DNA of 64,000 bases, taken from NCBI GenBank assembly GCA_034520625.1, contig JAXHNI010000014.1:62001-126000 (forward strand), written 5' to 3'. Below are positions 27,082 to 36,995 of this stretch, in pieces. This DNA is from JAANXG01 sp034520625 (lineage in GTDB: Bacteria > Pseudomonadota > Gammaproteobacteria > Arenicellales > JAANXG01). A program made the translations under genes and the position numbers. The notes under the pieces were generated by a model. That model was not told the origin of the DNA. It saw nothing but the letters and a program-made list of their open reading frames with translations, and did no database searches. The stretch's first letter is position 1; each line of letters begins with the position of its first letter.

Positions 27082-28449
27082 TTACCGGCGGCCGGCTCGG
27101 CGCAGCGCACCCGTCGAGAAGTCCCGCGGCGAGAGCTCGACCCCGAAATCGTAGGTGTAGTCTGCTTCGTTGTTCAGGCCGAAAGCCAGGTAGCGGCCCG
27201 CCTGCAGATCATGGTGGGCTTCCACGGTGGTCCAGTAGGTAGGCACGTCGTAATAGGTGATGCCGTGCCCCTCTGAAACCCGCCACAGCTCGTCGCGGTT
27301 GTCGTACTGGTCCACGTGGACGATCTGCCAAGAATCCTCGTCGATATAGAACGTGCGCCGCTTGTAGATATGGCGGGTACCGTCCTTCAGCGTCGCGTCC
27401 ACGACCCATACCCGGTGCAGCTCGTAGCGCAGGTGGTCGGGGTTCATGTGCAGCGGCTGCAGCAGCTCGTCGTAGCTTACATCGTCGCTGTGGAGCTTGT
27501 AGCTGTTGTACGGGACGTACATTTCCTTCCTGCCCACCAGCTCCCAGTTGTAGCGCTCCGGGCTTCCGTTGAACATGTCCAGCTGGTCGCTGGTGCGCAG
27601 GCCATCGGAGGCTGTGCCGGGATTGTCGAACGCCACGTTCGGAGCGCGGCGGACTCGGCGCTGACCGGGATTATAGATCCACGCTTTGCGGTGCTCCCGG
27701 GCCTGGTTCAGTGTTTCGTGCACCAGCAGGATCTGCCCAACCAGGCGCGCGGGCTCGGTGATGCGCTGCCGGAACTTGATGATGACGTTGTCCAGGCCGT
27801 CCTCCGTCGCGCCCGGAAGGTGATAAGGCGAATAGTAGTCGTCTTCCAGAACCACCATGGTGTAGTTGCCCGCGCGGGTCACCGCCGCCTGGCCGATGTT
27901 TCGCTGCGCGGCGGTGCCGCGGAAACGCAGGATGTGGTTCCAGATGGCTTCCAGCCCGTTGTCCGGAATGGGAAACGGCACCCCCACCACGGCGCCGGTG
28001 ACGCCGTTGCCGTTTTCCGTCAGCTCGGCGGTGGTGGCGACGTCGCGGGTCGCATCATAGATTCGCTGGGGATACGCGGCGGAGCGGCGGGTCGGGTAGA
28101 CGTTCATCTCGAACGTGTCCCCGTACATTTCGAGCATCGCCTTGTGGCCTTCGGTCAACTGGCCGGCGTGCTGAGACATGTTGTCGCGGGTGATGGTAAA
28201 GCTGATGCCGTCCTCGGCGAACGGGTCGGGATGATGGCCGCCGGATTCGAAACCCGCCGGCGCCTCGCTGATGCCGCCGGTCCATTCCGGTATGGTACCC
28301 GCCTCGTTGCCGGCTTTCTCCGCGCCCAGGGGCGTCAGGTCACCACCGAGGCGTTCCGCCTCGGAGGCGCTGATCCCGGCAAGGACCGGGCATGATGCGA
28401 TGAGCAGGCCGGTGAGCCCGCCAAGCGCGATTCGTTTCAGTGTGCGCAT
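27082..28449 (-). CDS. DUF1329 family periplasmic protein
   Basis: About 455 residues from ATG 28449 (MRTLKRIALGGLTGLL), with GGGGAG 7 bp upstream; ATG 28464 is a possible alternative. The N-terminal signal peptide ends near ASCPVLAG. The conserved start SASEAERLGGDLTPLGAEKAGN and the later ARRAP-like segment RRVRRAPNVAFD identify DUF1329, whose solved relatives have a LolA/LolB-like lipid-binding fold. It lies 19 bp downstream of the DUF1302 gene, so they are co-transcribed. I infer a lipid carrier role between the MMPL permease and the outer-membrane partner. Confidence 0.87.
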   Translation of the reverse strand: MRTLKRIALGGLTGLLIASCPVLAGISASEAERLGGDLTPLGAEKAGNEAGTIPEWTGGISEAPAGFESGGHHPDPFAEDGISFTITRDNMSQHAGQLTEGHKAMLEMYGDTFEMNVYPTRRSAAYPQRIYDATRDVATTAELTENGNGVTGAVVGVPFPIPDNGLEAIWNHILRFRGTAAQRNIGQAAVTRAGNYTMVVLEDDYYSPYHLPGATEDGLDNVIIKFRQRITEPARLVGQILLVHETLNQAREHRKAWIYNPGQRRVRRAPNVAFDNPGTASDGLRTSDQLDMFNGSPERYNWELVGRKEMYVPYNSYKLHSDDVSYDELLQPLHMNPDHLRYELHRVWVVDATLKDGTRHIYKRRTFYIDEDSWQIVHVDQYDNRDELWRVSEGHGITYYDVPTYWTTVEAHHDLQAGRYLAFGLNNEADYTYDFGVELSPRDFSTGALRRAGRR

Positions 28450-28468
28450 ATCGAAACTCCCCATCCAG

Positions 28469-30367
28469 CTACCGGGAATACTTGATGTTGAAAGAAATGA
28501 AGTCGCGATCGTTGATCAGGTCGTGGCGCCCGGCCCCGAAGAAACTGGTATAGCTCAACGCGGCGGTCCATTCGTTGCGCAGATTCGCTTCCAGTCCCAG
28601 CGTGATCGCTTTGCGTCCTTCAATGAAGTTGCCGCCCGGTCCCGGCGTGGTGCCTGAAACATCGTGCCGGAATGCGAGACTGGGGCTCAACGCCACGGGT
28701 CCGATCGCGTTGTTGTATGTCAGTCGACCGCGTATCTGATAGCCCGCGCTGGTGGCATCGGCGAAGTTGTCCAGATCCTCGGTGGCCGGCTGGACGCCGG
28801 CGGCGGTGTGCACCGGGTTCCCCGAGGTGAAGGTTCCGGGCGCCTCCAGGCGCAGCTCGTCCTTGTCGGGCATGTCGTTCACGTGGGTCACGCCGACCTC
28901 CCCCACCAGGGCCAACTGGTCGGCGCCGAACATGTTGGCGAACACCCGCGTCGCCGTCACCTGCACCTGGGAAACGTCCCGCTCGATGAATCCCGGCACC
29001 TCGGTATCGAATCCCACCCCGCCCGGGGCGACCTGGTTCGTGCCCGCCAGCAGCGAGCCGACGCCGGGCGCGCCGGCGGCCGCCTCGGGAATCGCCAGCG
29101 GCGACAGGGCCGCGAACAGCAGCTCGACGTCGTCGACCTGCAGGGGGACGTCCTTCTTGTAGGACAGGTCGCCCTGCAGCGCCCAGCCGGTGGTACCGAG
29201 CTGGGTATTGAAGCTCGCGCCCAGCATTTGAATATCCTCGGGGTACTCGGTGAAGTAACGGGCGGATCCCGCGTAGTCGCCGGACGCCAGTCCGGCCAGG
29301 GTCCCGGTCCGGGCGCTGATGATCGGCAGGCGGCTGTGATAATTGATGAAGTAGAAGCCGAACTCGGTGTCGTTGAGATCGGGCGCGTACACCCGGTAGG
29401 CGAGGCCGAACTGCCCGCCGTCGTCAGCATCTCGATCCGCGCCACGCGGGACCACCACGCCGGTGGGCGCGGCGCCTATGGACGCCGCGGCCGCCGGGCC
29501 GGAGGGCACGATATCCGGCACCTGCCCGAAACCCAGCATCAGCTTGTTTCCACCCGGGGTGGCGAAATCATTGGTGCTGAAATAGGAGCCCGAAGGATCG
29601 GGCTTGGTTTCGTCCCATTCGAACTGGTAGAAGCCCTCGATGGAGCTGTTCAGCGTGACCCCCGCGCTGCCCCACAGCATGTTCGTAGGCAGCAGCGCTT
29701 CGCGCAGTTCTGAGCCGGGCACGCGAATCGCGGCCACATCCACGGGGTTGATCACGTTGATGCCGTTCTGAATGAAGGTGCTCTCCCCCCAGCTGACTAC
29801 CTGATTCCCGAGGCGCAGATCCACCGGCACTTCTCCAACATCGAAGCCACCGTACAGGTAGGCGTCGAGCAGGTCGATATCACTGCCGACCTGGTCCAGG
29901 GCACGGTCCGACAGATCGATCTTCTCCCGGTCGCCGTTCTCGTTCTCGAAATCATGGAACGCCGTGGCCCGTACGAATGCGCCGTAGCCGGAATCGTGCT
30001 CGAGGGAGAGCTCGCTGGTGAGCTTGATCACGTTGCTCACCAGGCCCTTGTCGTAGTTCAGGTTGCCGTCGTCACTGTTGACCGAGAAAGCGCGGCCGCC
30101 CAGGCCGCCGGGAGGGATGGTGCCGTTGGGCAGCGTCGTGGACGCCGAGCCGAGCAGGTCACGGTCCCGGCCCTGGACCCGCCACGTGGTGCCATAGGAG
30201 ATGGTGTTGTCGAAACTGCCTGCGAACTCACCCGCTTCAAACTGGACCGCCGCAACCGGCGCCTGCAGGGCGAACGAGCCCATTGCCAGGGCGACGACGC
30301 CCGTCAAACGCCTCAACCGGAAACGTCTCGTGTTTGAAATGGGACCGGGATGCAATTGCTTGTTCAT
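28469..30367 (-). CDS. DUF1302 family outer-membrane protein
   Basis: About 632 residues from ATG 30367, with GGGGAG immediately upstream. A signal peptide (LTGVVALAMGSFALQAPVAA) leads into FDNTISYGTTWRVQGRD, typical of DUF1302, followed by alternating hydrophobic strands and an aromatic C-terminus (DFISFNIKYSR) as in outer-membrane beta-barrels. It is the first gene of the DUF1302-DUF1329-YCF48-MMPL set and is preceded by a 350-bp intergenic region that probably holds the promoter. The function is unknown; the operon partners point to lipid or hydrophobic substrate passage. Confidence 0.87.
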   Translation of the reverse strand: MNKQLHPGPISNTRRFRLRRLTGVVALAMGSFALQAPVAAVQFEAGEFAGSFDNTISYGTTWRVQGRDRDLLGSASTTLPNGTIPPGGLGGRAFSVNSDDGNLNYDKGLVSNVIKLTSELSLEHDSGYGAFVRATAFHDFENENGDREKIDLSDRALDQVGSDIDLLDAYLYGGFDVGEVPVDLRLGNQVVSWGESTFIQNGINVINPVDVAAIRVPGSELREALLPTNMLWGSAGVTLNSSIEGFYQFEWDETKPDPSGSYFSTNDFATPGGNKLMLGFGQVPDIVPSGPAAAASIGAAPTGVVVPRGADRDADDGGQFGLAYRVYAPDLNDTEFGFYFINYHSRLPIISARTGTLAGLASGDYAGSARYFTEYPEDIQMLGASFNTQLGTTGWALQGDLSYKKDVPLQVDDVELLFAALSPLAIPEAAAGAPGVGSLLAGTNQVAPGGVGFDTEVPGFIERDVSQVQVTATRVFANMFGADQLALVGEVGVTHVNDMPDKDELRLEAPGTFTSGNPVHTAAGVQPATEDLDNFADATSAGYQIRGRLTYNNAIGPVALSPSLAFRHDVSGTTPGPGGNFIEGRKAITLGLEANLRNEWTAALSYTSFFGAGRHDLINDRDFISFNIKYSR

Positions 30368-30718
30368 CAGCTCCCCCCTCACGCGGTGTTAGCCTTGATT
30401 TAGACAGAAATCGATCATTGGTGGATCGGGAAAGCCGCCATTTTATGGGTCTGCGTCGGCCTTCTGTAAGTCGAGCTTGACGCCCGACATGTCAGCCGTA
30501 AAGGCCGACCCACGGGCTGCGGTCGAACATCGCAATTCGATTTGCTCCAGGTGGACGGCGAACCGGCGCCGTGCGCCGGCTTGATGGCGCGATTCACACG
30601 GGAAGTCATCCCATGGGACATGCCTGTTACAGGACTCATCATCGAAGACCCCAATCGTTTTTTGATGTCATTGTACGGAAACATTGTGCCGAATACGGCG
30701 ATTTGTCAAGTTGCCGGT
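30368..30718. other. Intergenic region upstream of the DUF1302 operon
   Basis: About 350 bp between the DUF1302 start and the end of the hydrolase gene, both on the minus strand. It is lower in GC than its surroundings. No convincing gene, repeat or clear sigma-70 pair was found; it probably contains the operon promoter. Confidence 0.5.
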
Positions 30719-31687
30719 CTAGGCACGGATTTGTTGCAGCACGTCAATGAGCGCCTGACGCAGGGCCGGTGAGAAAGCCATCTCGAGGTGGCCGATTGCC
30801 CGCAGGGCGATGTTTTCCGCGCCGGGCAGGGTGGCGCTGTGCTGCGGTACGATGATGTTGTCGTGCTCGCTGTAAAGATTCGTGACAATTCCATCCGGAT
30901 CGCCGCGGTTCAACCCGGCCAGCCAGTCGCTCCCCGGGCGCATCTGGCGGGTGGTGAGCGACGGGACCAGGGACGCCGGGACCGTTCCATGATGGGGGGA
31001 ACCAATGCAGACAACGTGCCGGATGCGACCGGGTATGCGCCGGGCGCAGACCCTCGCCACCAGACCACCCATGCTGTGGCCCACCAAGATCGCCGAGTCC
31101 GTGCCGCAGCGCCTGCTGGCCGCTTCCACCCGCTGGGCCAGCTGCCGGGCATAGTCGTCGATACCGATGAAAAGCGGATCCAGGTTCAGGGTAAAGATGT
31201 TGTTCCAGCCCGCCGCGCGCAGCGCCGGCTTCATCGAGTGCCAGAACCCGGCGTTGCTGTAGAACCCATGCACCAGGACGAGCGGCACTTCCCCCGGCAC
31301 GACATGGTCGGGCTCGCGCCGGGTAACGAGGGATTCAAAAGGATGGTAATAGAAGAACAGCCTGACCGTGGCCCAGGACTCGGCAGCCAGTATGCGCAGC
31401 ACGCCCAAGGCGCCGAGCGGCGGTACGCGCTGGCCGGACCGGGGCCACCAGGCGATCACGAAACTGCCCAGGATGGGCACCACGCGGGTTCCCAACGCCA
31501 GCCCGACCGCCCAGGCCGCCGCTTCGCCCGCGCTCCCGCCGCGTCCAAGGACGACCGCGGCGGTCAGCACGAGAATCGCAACGGTCAGCGCCAGGGACGT
31601 TCCCGCGACGGTTTTCAGCAATGTCCGGCCCCACCGCCCGTAGAGACCGGTGCGCAATGACCGCCGGATGGCCCGGCACCACGGCAC
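30719..31687 (-). CDS. Alpha/beta hydrolase, lipase-like, with N-terminal membrane segments
   Basis: 322 residues. Two hydrophobic helices (about 26-48 and 58-82) anchor the N-terminus. The hydrolase core starts PLVLVHGFYSNAGFW (oxyanion HG), has the nucleophile elbow VGHSMGGLVAR, then CIGSPHHGT and a C-terminal GHLEMAFS histidine. The fold matches triacylglycerol lipase and LCAT-like esterases acting at the membrane. The start is uncertain within the first 20 codons. It is unlinked by overlap to neighbours; a short repeat lies just upstream. Confidence 0.8.
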   Translation of the reverse strand: MPWCRAIRRSLRTGLYGRWGRTLLKTVAGTSLALTVAILVLTAAVVLGRGGSAGEAAAWAVGLALGTRVVPILGSFVIAWWPRSGQRVPPLGALGVLRILAAESWATVRLFFYYHPFESLVTRREPDHVVPGEVPLVLVHGFYSNAGFWHSMKPALRAAGWNNIFTLNLDPLFIGIDDYARQLAQRVEAASRRCGTDSAILVGHSMGGLVARVCARRIPGRIRHVVCIGSPHHGTVPASLVPSLTTRQMRPGSDWLAGLNRGDPDGIVTNLYSEHDNIIVPQHSATLPGAENIALRAIGHLEMAFSPALRQALIDVLQQIRA

Positions 31688-31691
31688 CCGG

Positions 31692-31727
31692 TCATTGCGA
31701 GGAGCCGAAGGCGACGAAGCAATCCAT
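31692..31727. repeat. Short dispersed repeat, copy 2 of 2
   Basis: Near-identical to 3870-3904, differing at the centre (GAGCCGAAGGCG against GAGCCCAAGGCG). It lies just upstream of the lipase-like gene, between it and the enoyl-CoA hydratase gene. Confidence 0.7.
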
Positions 31728-31774
31728 GTTCCGGGTCCGGCACCGCGTCCCGGGCGGTGTGCAGGCCGGAGCAG

Positions 31775-32563
31775 TCACCCGAACTTCGCCTTGCGCTTCT
31801 CGACGAACGCCGTCACACCCTCCGCGAAATCCGCGGTTCGCGCGCATTGCTTGAACGCCCTCTCCTCGGCCTTCACCTGGTTCGTGAAGGTCTCGTCCAG
31901 GGAGCCGTACAACAGCGCCTTGGTGCGGCTGTACGCAAACCGGGGTCCCGCCGCCAGGCGCCGCACCCACTCGTCCACGGCGGTATCCAGCTCGTCCGCG
32001 GGAACAACCTTGTTCACCAGCCCCCATGCCAGCGCCTCCCGGGCGTCGAAGCGGTCACCCAGCAATGCCAGTTCCATGGCCTTCTTGAAGCCGACCACCC
32101 GCGGCAGGATATAACTGCTTCCACCGTCGGGGCTGGTGCCGAGATGACAGTAGGCCAGGGTGAAACGGCTGTCCTCGGCGGCGATGCTGAGGTCGCAGGC
32201 CGCCGCCAGACTGACACCGAAGCCCGCCACGGCGCCGTGCAGCACCCCCACCACCGGCGCCGGCATGTCGCGGAGCGTGCGGACGATGCCGTGAACATGC
32301 TCGAAGATCGGGTCCAGCTCCTCGACCCTGCCGGCGTCGAGGTCCGGCAGCGCGCGCTTGAAGAAGCCGATGTCGCCGCCGGCCATGAAGCCGTTCCCGG
32401 CGCCGCGCAGCACGACGCAGCGCGTGTTTTCGTCCTCCATGATACCCACCAGCGAATGGTGAAGATCCCGCGCCATGTCGGGGCTCAGGGCGTTCAGCAC
32501 ATCCGGACGGTTGAGGGTAACGGTGGCGACGCCCTTGTCGACTTCAGATAGGACATTGCTCAT
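31775..32563 (-). CDS. Enoyl-CoA hydratase/isomerase family protein
   Basis: 262 residues of crotonase fold. Visible landmarks are the N-terminal VATVTLNRPDVLNAL, the oxyanion-hole segment GAVAGFGVSLAAACDL, and HLGTSPDGGSSYILPRVVG. The aspartate of the SPDGG segment marks the PaaG/isomerase-like subgroup, and the usual hydratase glutamate at that position is absent. It may act as an isomerase on unsaturated acyl-CoAs rather than as a classical hydratase. It lies 68 bp downstream of the long-chain acyl-CoA ligase, in the same direction. Confidence 0.88.
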   Translation of the reverse strand: MSNVLSEVDKGVATVTLNRPDVLNALSPDMARDLHHSLVGIMEDENTRCVVLRGAGNGFMAGGDIGFFKRALPDLDAGRVEELDPIFEHVHGIVRTLRDMPAPVVGVLHGAVAGFGVSLAAACDLSIAAEDSRFTLAYCHLGTSPDGGSSYILPRVVGFKKAMELALLGDRFDAREALAWGLVNKVVPADELDTAVDEWVRRLAAGPRFAYSRTKALLYGSLDETFTNQVKAEERAFKQCARTADFAEGVTAFVEKRKAKFG

Positions 32564-32631
32564 GGCAGGTGCTCCGGATTATTGGGGATGCCGGTCATTG
32601 TAATCGAGTGAACGCAGCGCGGTCCCTGCGC

Positions 32632-34485
32632 CTAGACCCGGTACAAGTCTTCGCCTTCATACATTTTTTCGATCTGCTCTTCGAACGCCTCTCGCACCTT
32701 GGGACGCTTGACTTTCAGGGTCGGCGTCAACAGGCCGTCCTCGACGGTCCACGGCTCCAGGGTCGCGGTTACCTTTTCGATATTCGCATAGCCCGGGAAT
32801 TCATGGATCAGACCGGCAATCCGCTCGAGCAGGAAAGTCTCGACATCCTCGCCGGCCAGGGCTTCCTCGTCGTCGGGGTTCACGCCGACCCGCTTCGCTT
32901 CCCGGCTCCAGGCCTCCGCATCCAGCACCACCAGGGCGGTGAGATACGGCATCTGCTCCCCCACCACCATCGCCTGCTCGAACAGCGGATCGTCCACGAT
33001 CGCCGCCTCCATGTCGGCGGGGGCGATCTTTTCGCCGTTGGCCAGCACCAGGATGTCCTTCAAGCGTCCGGTGATCCGGATGTATCCGTCCCGGATCTCA
33101 GCCTGGTCGCCGCTGTGCAGCCAGCCGTCATCGTCCAACGTGTCACGAGTGGCGTCCTCGTCCTCCCAGTAGCCCAGCATGATGTTCGGGCCCCGCGCCA
33201 GCAGCTCATCGTTGTCGCCGATGCGAACCTCCACGTCCGGCAGCGGCAGCCCGACGGTGTCCGGCCGGTTGCGCTCCGGCGTATTGATGGCGATGCTCGG
33301 GCTGCTCTCAGTGAGGCCATAGCCCTGGAGGATCATGATATCCAGGGCAATGAACACCTTGGAGACCTCCGGCGGACAGGGCGCGCCGCCCACCACGGCC
33401 ATGCGCATGCGGCCACCGAGCCGGGCGCGGACTTTCGCCCCCACCAGGCGGTCCAGGAGTGGCCACAACAAGAACGACAGGTCCCACGGCCCCCTGCCCT
33501 GCCGGTACTCGAAGCGCTTCCAGCCGATTCCGACGGCGGCGTGGAACAGCCAGCGCTTGAAGGCCGGGCCGTCGGCCAGCTGGTCCTTGATCATGCCGTA
33601 GCTGCGCTCGAAGACCTTCGGGACGCTGATGACGCCGGTGGGCCGGATCGCCACCAGATCCTCGGAAAGCTGCTTCAGGGAGCGGTTGTACGCCACGCCG
33701 GCGCCGGCCATGAGCGGCACGTAATAGCCTACCGTGCGCTCGAGGGTGTGGGACAGCGGCAGGAAGGACAGGAACAGGTCTTCGGGGCGGATGGCCACGC
33801 TGCGCAGGCCGCTGTAAGCATTGCTCACCATGTTGCGGTGAGAGAGCATCACCCCCTTGGGGCGGCCCGTCGTGCCGGACGTATAAACAATGCTTGCGAG
33901 ATCGTCCGGTTCGGTGATGCCGCCGGCCAGCTCGTCGCGCTGTGCAGCGGCCAGCCAGTCGTCCACATGGCTGATGTAGTCGCCTTCCGACTCGCCCTCC
34001 AACACCACGACACGCTTGATCTTAGGCGTCTCCCCTTCGGCGCGGTGCAGCTCGGTCCAGCCGTCGTTGTCCGGCACCAGCAGGAACACTGCTTTGGAAT
34101 GGTCGAGCACGTAATTGACGTTGTCGGGCCGGTCGGCCACGTACAGGGGCACCACCACCAGACCGAGTCCCAGGGCCGCCTGGTCGAAGATCATCCAGTG
34201 CCGGCAGTTGCGCAGGCGCAGAGCCACGTGGTCGCCCTTCTCGAGCCCCTCGCGCTCGAAGGCCGCCTGCCACCGGCGCACCTCCCGGGCCATCTCGTCC
34301 CAGGTATAGTGGACCCACTCCCCGCGGGACTCGTCGTACTCGATACAGGCCGTGTCGGAACCGCTGCGCCGGACGCGCTCGGCGAACTGCGCATCCAGGG
34401 TGGGCGCCATATCCGGGTCGATGACATCCAGATCGTCCCGCCCGGCGAGCGCGTTCTCCGGGTAGTGCCTGGCGACGGTCTCCAC
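32632..34485 (-). CDS. Long-chain acyl-CoA synthetase (AMP-forming)
   Basis: 617 residues of the FAA1/FadD15-type. Core motifs are YTSGTTGRPKGVMLSH, QGYGLTESSPSIAIN, GWLHSGDQAEI, and RLKDILVLANGEKIAP in place of the shorter FadD ending. The insert SFLPLSHTLERT is typical of the long-chain group. It activates fatty acids for beta-oxidation. It starts 3 bp after fadE ends, so the two are coupled, and they probably share the PsrA-like regulated transcript. Confidence 0.92.
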   Translation of the reverse strand: METVARHYPENALAGRDDLDVIDPDMAPTLDAQFAERVRRSGSDTACIEYDESRGEWVHYTWDEMAREVRRWQAAFEREGLEKGDHVALRLRNCRHWMIFDQAALGLGLVVVPLYVADRPDNVNYVLDHSKAVFLLVPDNDGWTELHRAEGETPKIKRVVVLEGESEGDYISHVDDWLAAAQRDELAGGITEPDDLASIVYTSGTTGRPKGVMLSHRNMVSNAYSGLRSVAIRPEDLFLSFLPLSHTLERTVGYYVPLMAGAGVAYNRSLKQLSEDLVAIRPTGVISVPKVFERSYGMIKDQLADGPAFKRWLFHAAVGIGWKRFEYRQGRGPWDLSFLLWPLLDRLVGAKVRARLGGRMRMAVVGGAPCPPEVSKVFIALDIMILQGYGLTESSPSIAINTPERNRPDTVGLPLPDVEVRIGDNDELLARGPNIMLGYWEDEDATRDTLDDDGWLHSGDQAEIRDGYIRITGRLKDILVLANGEKIAPADMEAAIVDDPLFEQAMVVGEQMPYLTALVVLDAEAWSREAKRVGVNPDDEEALAGEDVETFLLERIAGLIHEFPGYANIEKVTATLEPWTVEDGLLTPTLKVKRPKVREAFEEQIEKMYEGEDLYRV

Positions 34486-34488
34486 CGC

Positions 34489-36981
34489 TTACGCGGCCTC
34501 GCCGCCGCTGTCCCGGCCCGGCGACGACTCGTCGTTGTTCGAATCGCCGTCGCCGTCCCGAAGCGTGGAATGCGGCGGGAAATGATCCACCGCGATCACC
34601 TTCAGGGTCGCCTCGCGGGCGGCCATCAGCTTGTCCGCGTCGTCGCGGGTGACCAGGTCTTCGTTCACAAGCTCCTCCACCCAGTCTCGGTACTCATTGC
34701 CGGGCGCGTGCTCGAAGCGCTGTCCCTGGTCCCTGAGCTTGCGAAGCAGCGGCTCGACGTCGACGACCTTGCGCAGCGCGTCCTCCAGCGAGCCGATGAC
34801 ATCGTCCGGCGAATCGTTCAGGTACATGCCGGCGGTGAGCCGGTCCCGCGCCTCCGAGGGCTCCAGCAGCAGGTCGGCGACCTGGTGTACCAGCCGGTCA
34901 CCCGGCGCGCTGTGCCGCCGGCCCAGGGGAAACACGATGCCGCGCAGGATGATGCCCAGCGCCCGGTTCGGGAAATTGCGCAGCACCCCGTCCAGCGCCT
35001 TCTGGATTTCGTGCAGGCAGTACTGGCAGGTCCATTCCACCAGGGGCCGGTCGGCCTGGGGCTCGCCTTGATCCCGGAAGCGTTTCAACGCCGCGGTGCC
35101 CAGGTACATATGGCTCAGGGCATCACCGAAACGCGCCGACAGGCTCTCCTTGCGCTTCAACGCGCCGCCCAGGATCAACAGCGTGATGTCCGCCAGCACC
35201 GCGAACGAGGCGCTGTAGCGGGCGAACTGGCGGTAGTAGGGCCCCATCGACCCATGCTCGCCGCCGGGCGCCAGCAGGCCCCCGCTCAGGCCGTATACCA
35301 GGGACTTGATCGCGTTCATTACCGTATAGCCGATGTGGCTGGTCAGCGTGCGGTCGAAGTCGTCGCGCACGGTGTCATCGACCTCGCTCTGGGCGAATTT
35401 GATCTCCTCCAGCAGGTAGGGATGACAGCGCATCGCCCCCTGGCCGAAGATGATCATGCTGCGGGTCAGGATGTTCGCGCCCTCGACGGTGATGAGAATG
35501 GGAAGCTGGGTATAACCCTGCGCCAGGTAGTTGGCGGGGCCCTGGCAGATGCCCCGCCCCCCGTGCACATCCATGGCGTCGTTCACCACCGTACGCGCGC
35601 TCTCGGTGAGGTGGTATTTCAGGATCGCCGTGATCACGCTGGGCCGTTCGCCCATCTTCAGCGCCGAGGTCGTCAACAGCCGCCCGGCGTCCATCATGTA
35701 GGTCAGGCCGCCGATCCGCGCCAGCGCCTCCTGGACGCCTTCGAACTTGCCGATGGGTATGCCGAACTGCTCGCGGACCCGGGCGTAGGCGCCCGTGGTG
35801 CGCGCGCTGAGCTTCGCCGCCGCCGTGCCCGACGCCGGCAGGGAAATGGCCCGGCCAACGGCCAGGGACTCCATCAGCATGCGCCAGCCCCGGCCGATCC
35901 ATTTCTCGCCGCCGATCACGTAGCTCAGGGGAATGAACACATCCTCGCCCCAGTTCGGTCCGTTCTGGAACGCGGCATCCATGGGGTAGTGGCGCTCGCC
36001 GATGCGGACGCCGTCCAGGCCGGTGGGAACCAGGGCACAGGTGATGCCGAGCTCGTCCTCCTCGCCGAGCAGGTGGTCAGGGTCGTAGGCCTTGAACGCC
36101 AGGCCCAGCAGGGTCGCTACCGGGCCCAGGGTGATGTAGCGCTTTTCCCAGGTGAGGCGGAGGCCCAGGACCTCCTCGCCCTCGTGCTCCTGCCGGCAGA
36201 CGATGCCGTAGTCGGGAATCGACCCGGCGTCGGAGCCCGCCAGGGGCGCGGTGAGCCCGAAACAGGGAATTTCGTCGCCGACGGCGAGCCGCGGCAGATA
36301 ATAGTCCTTCTGCTCCTGGGTGCCGTAGTCCAGCAGAAGCTCGGCGGGCCCCAGGGAGTTGGGCACCATGACGGTGACCGCGGCGGTGCCGCTGCGGGAG
36401 CCGAGCTTCACCACGATGGCGGAATTGGCCTCCGCCGAGAACTCCAGGCCGCCGTACTTGCGGGGAATATTGATCGCCCAGAACTTCTCCCGGGCCATGT
36501 ACTCCCAGACCTTCTTCGGCAGGTCCCCGTCCCGGGAGATCCGCCAGTCGTCGAGCATGCCGCATAGCTCCTCGACGGGGCCGTCGAGGTAGGCCTGCTC
36601 TTCCTCGGTCAGCGCCGGCTCGGGCACGTCGAGGAGCTTGCCGTAGTCGGGGTCGCCCTGGAACAGGTTCGCCTCCCACCAGGTCGTGCCCGCTTCGATG
36701 GCCTCGCGCTCGGTGCGGGAAATGGGCGGCAGGGCTTTCTGAATGTAGTCCAGCATGGGTGTGCTGAGGTACTTACGCCGCAGCGTCTCCACGTTGAACA
36801 GCGCCATGACGATGAACAGCGGCCACAGGACCAGCGCCAGCAGCCCCGGCAGCACCCCGGTGGCGCTCAACAGCAGCAGGCCGGCGCCGAAAATCACGGT
36901 CCAGGTGAGCAGCGACAGGCGCAGCCGCGTGGCCGCGTACAGGCCGGCGAACAGGATGATCAGAGTGACGATCCAGGACAT
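34489..36981 (-). CDS. fadE: Acyl-CoA dehydrogenase, FadE type
   Basis: 830 residues, the large gammaproteobacterial FadE form. N-terminal membrane helices (about 4-60) precede the dehydrogenase core: FWAINIPRKYGGLEFSAEAN, CFGLTAPLAGSDAGS, EGANILTRSMIIFGQGA, and the C-terminal DUF1974 part (RDRLTAGMYLN). FadE catalyses the first oxidation step of beta-oxidation and passes electrons to ETF. It follows the PsrA-like regulator gene by 14 bp and precedes the acyl-CoA ligase gene by 3 bp. Confidence 0.94.
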   Translation of the reverse strand: MSWIVTLIILFAGLYAATRLRLSLLTWTVIFGAGLLLLSATGVLPGLLALVLWPLFIVMALFNVETLRRKYLSTPMLDYIQKALPPISRTEREAIEAGTTWWEANLFQGDPDYGKLLDVPEPALTEEEQAYLDGPVEELCGMLDDWRISRDGDLPKKVWEYMAREKFWAINIPRKYGGLEFSAEANSAIVVKLGSRSGTAAVTVMVPNSLGPAELLLDYGTQEQKDYYLPRLAVGDEIPCFGLTAPLAGSDAGSIPDYGIVCRQEHEGEEVLGLRLTWEKRYITLGPVATLLGLAFKAYDPDHLLGEEDELGITCALVPTGLDGVRIGERHYPMDAAFQNGPNWGEDVFIPLSYVIGGEKWIGRGWRMLMESLAVGRAISLPASGTAAAKLSARTTGAYARVREQFGIPIGKFEGVQEALARIGGLTYMMDAGRLLTTSALKMGERPSVITAILKYHLTESARTVVNDAMDVHGGRGICQGPANYLAQGYTQLPILITVEGANILTRSMIIFGQGAMRCHPYLLEEIKFAQSEVDDTVRDDFDRTLTSHIGYTVMNAIKSLVYGLSGGLLAPGGEHGSMGPYYRQFARYSASFAVLADITLLILGGALKRKESLSARFGDALSHMYLGTAALKRFRDQGEPQADRPLVEWTCQYCLHEIQKALDGVLRNFPNRALGIILRGIVFPLGRRHSAPGDRLVHQVADLLLEPSEARDRLTAGMYLNDSPDDVIGSLEDALRKVVDVEPLLRKLRDQGQRFEHAPGNEYRDWVEELVNEDLVTRDDADKLMAAREATLKVIAVDHFPPHSTLRDGDGDSNNDESSPGRDSGGEAA

Positions 36982-36995
36982 GGAATTACCTCTTT

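Noticed and set aside
32569..36567. A 1332-codon open frame on the plus strand
   Set aside because: It is antisense to the acyl-CoA ligase and FadE genes, which have complete family motifs. High GC at third positions makes long antisense frames common here; its translation has no domain pattern.
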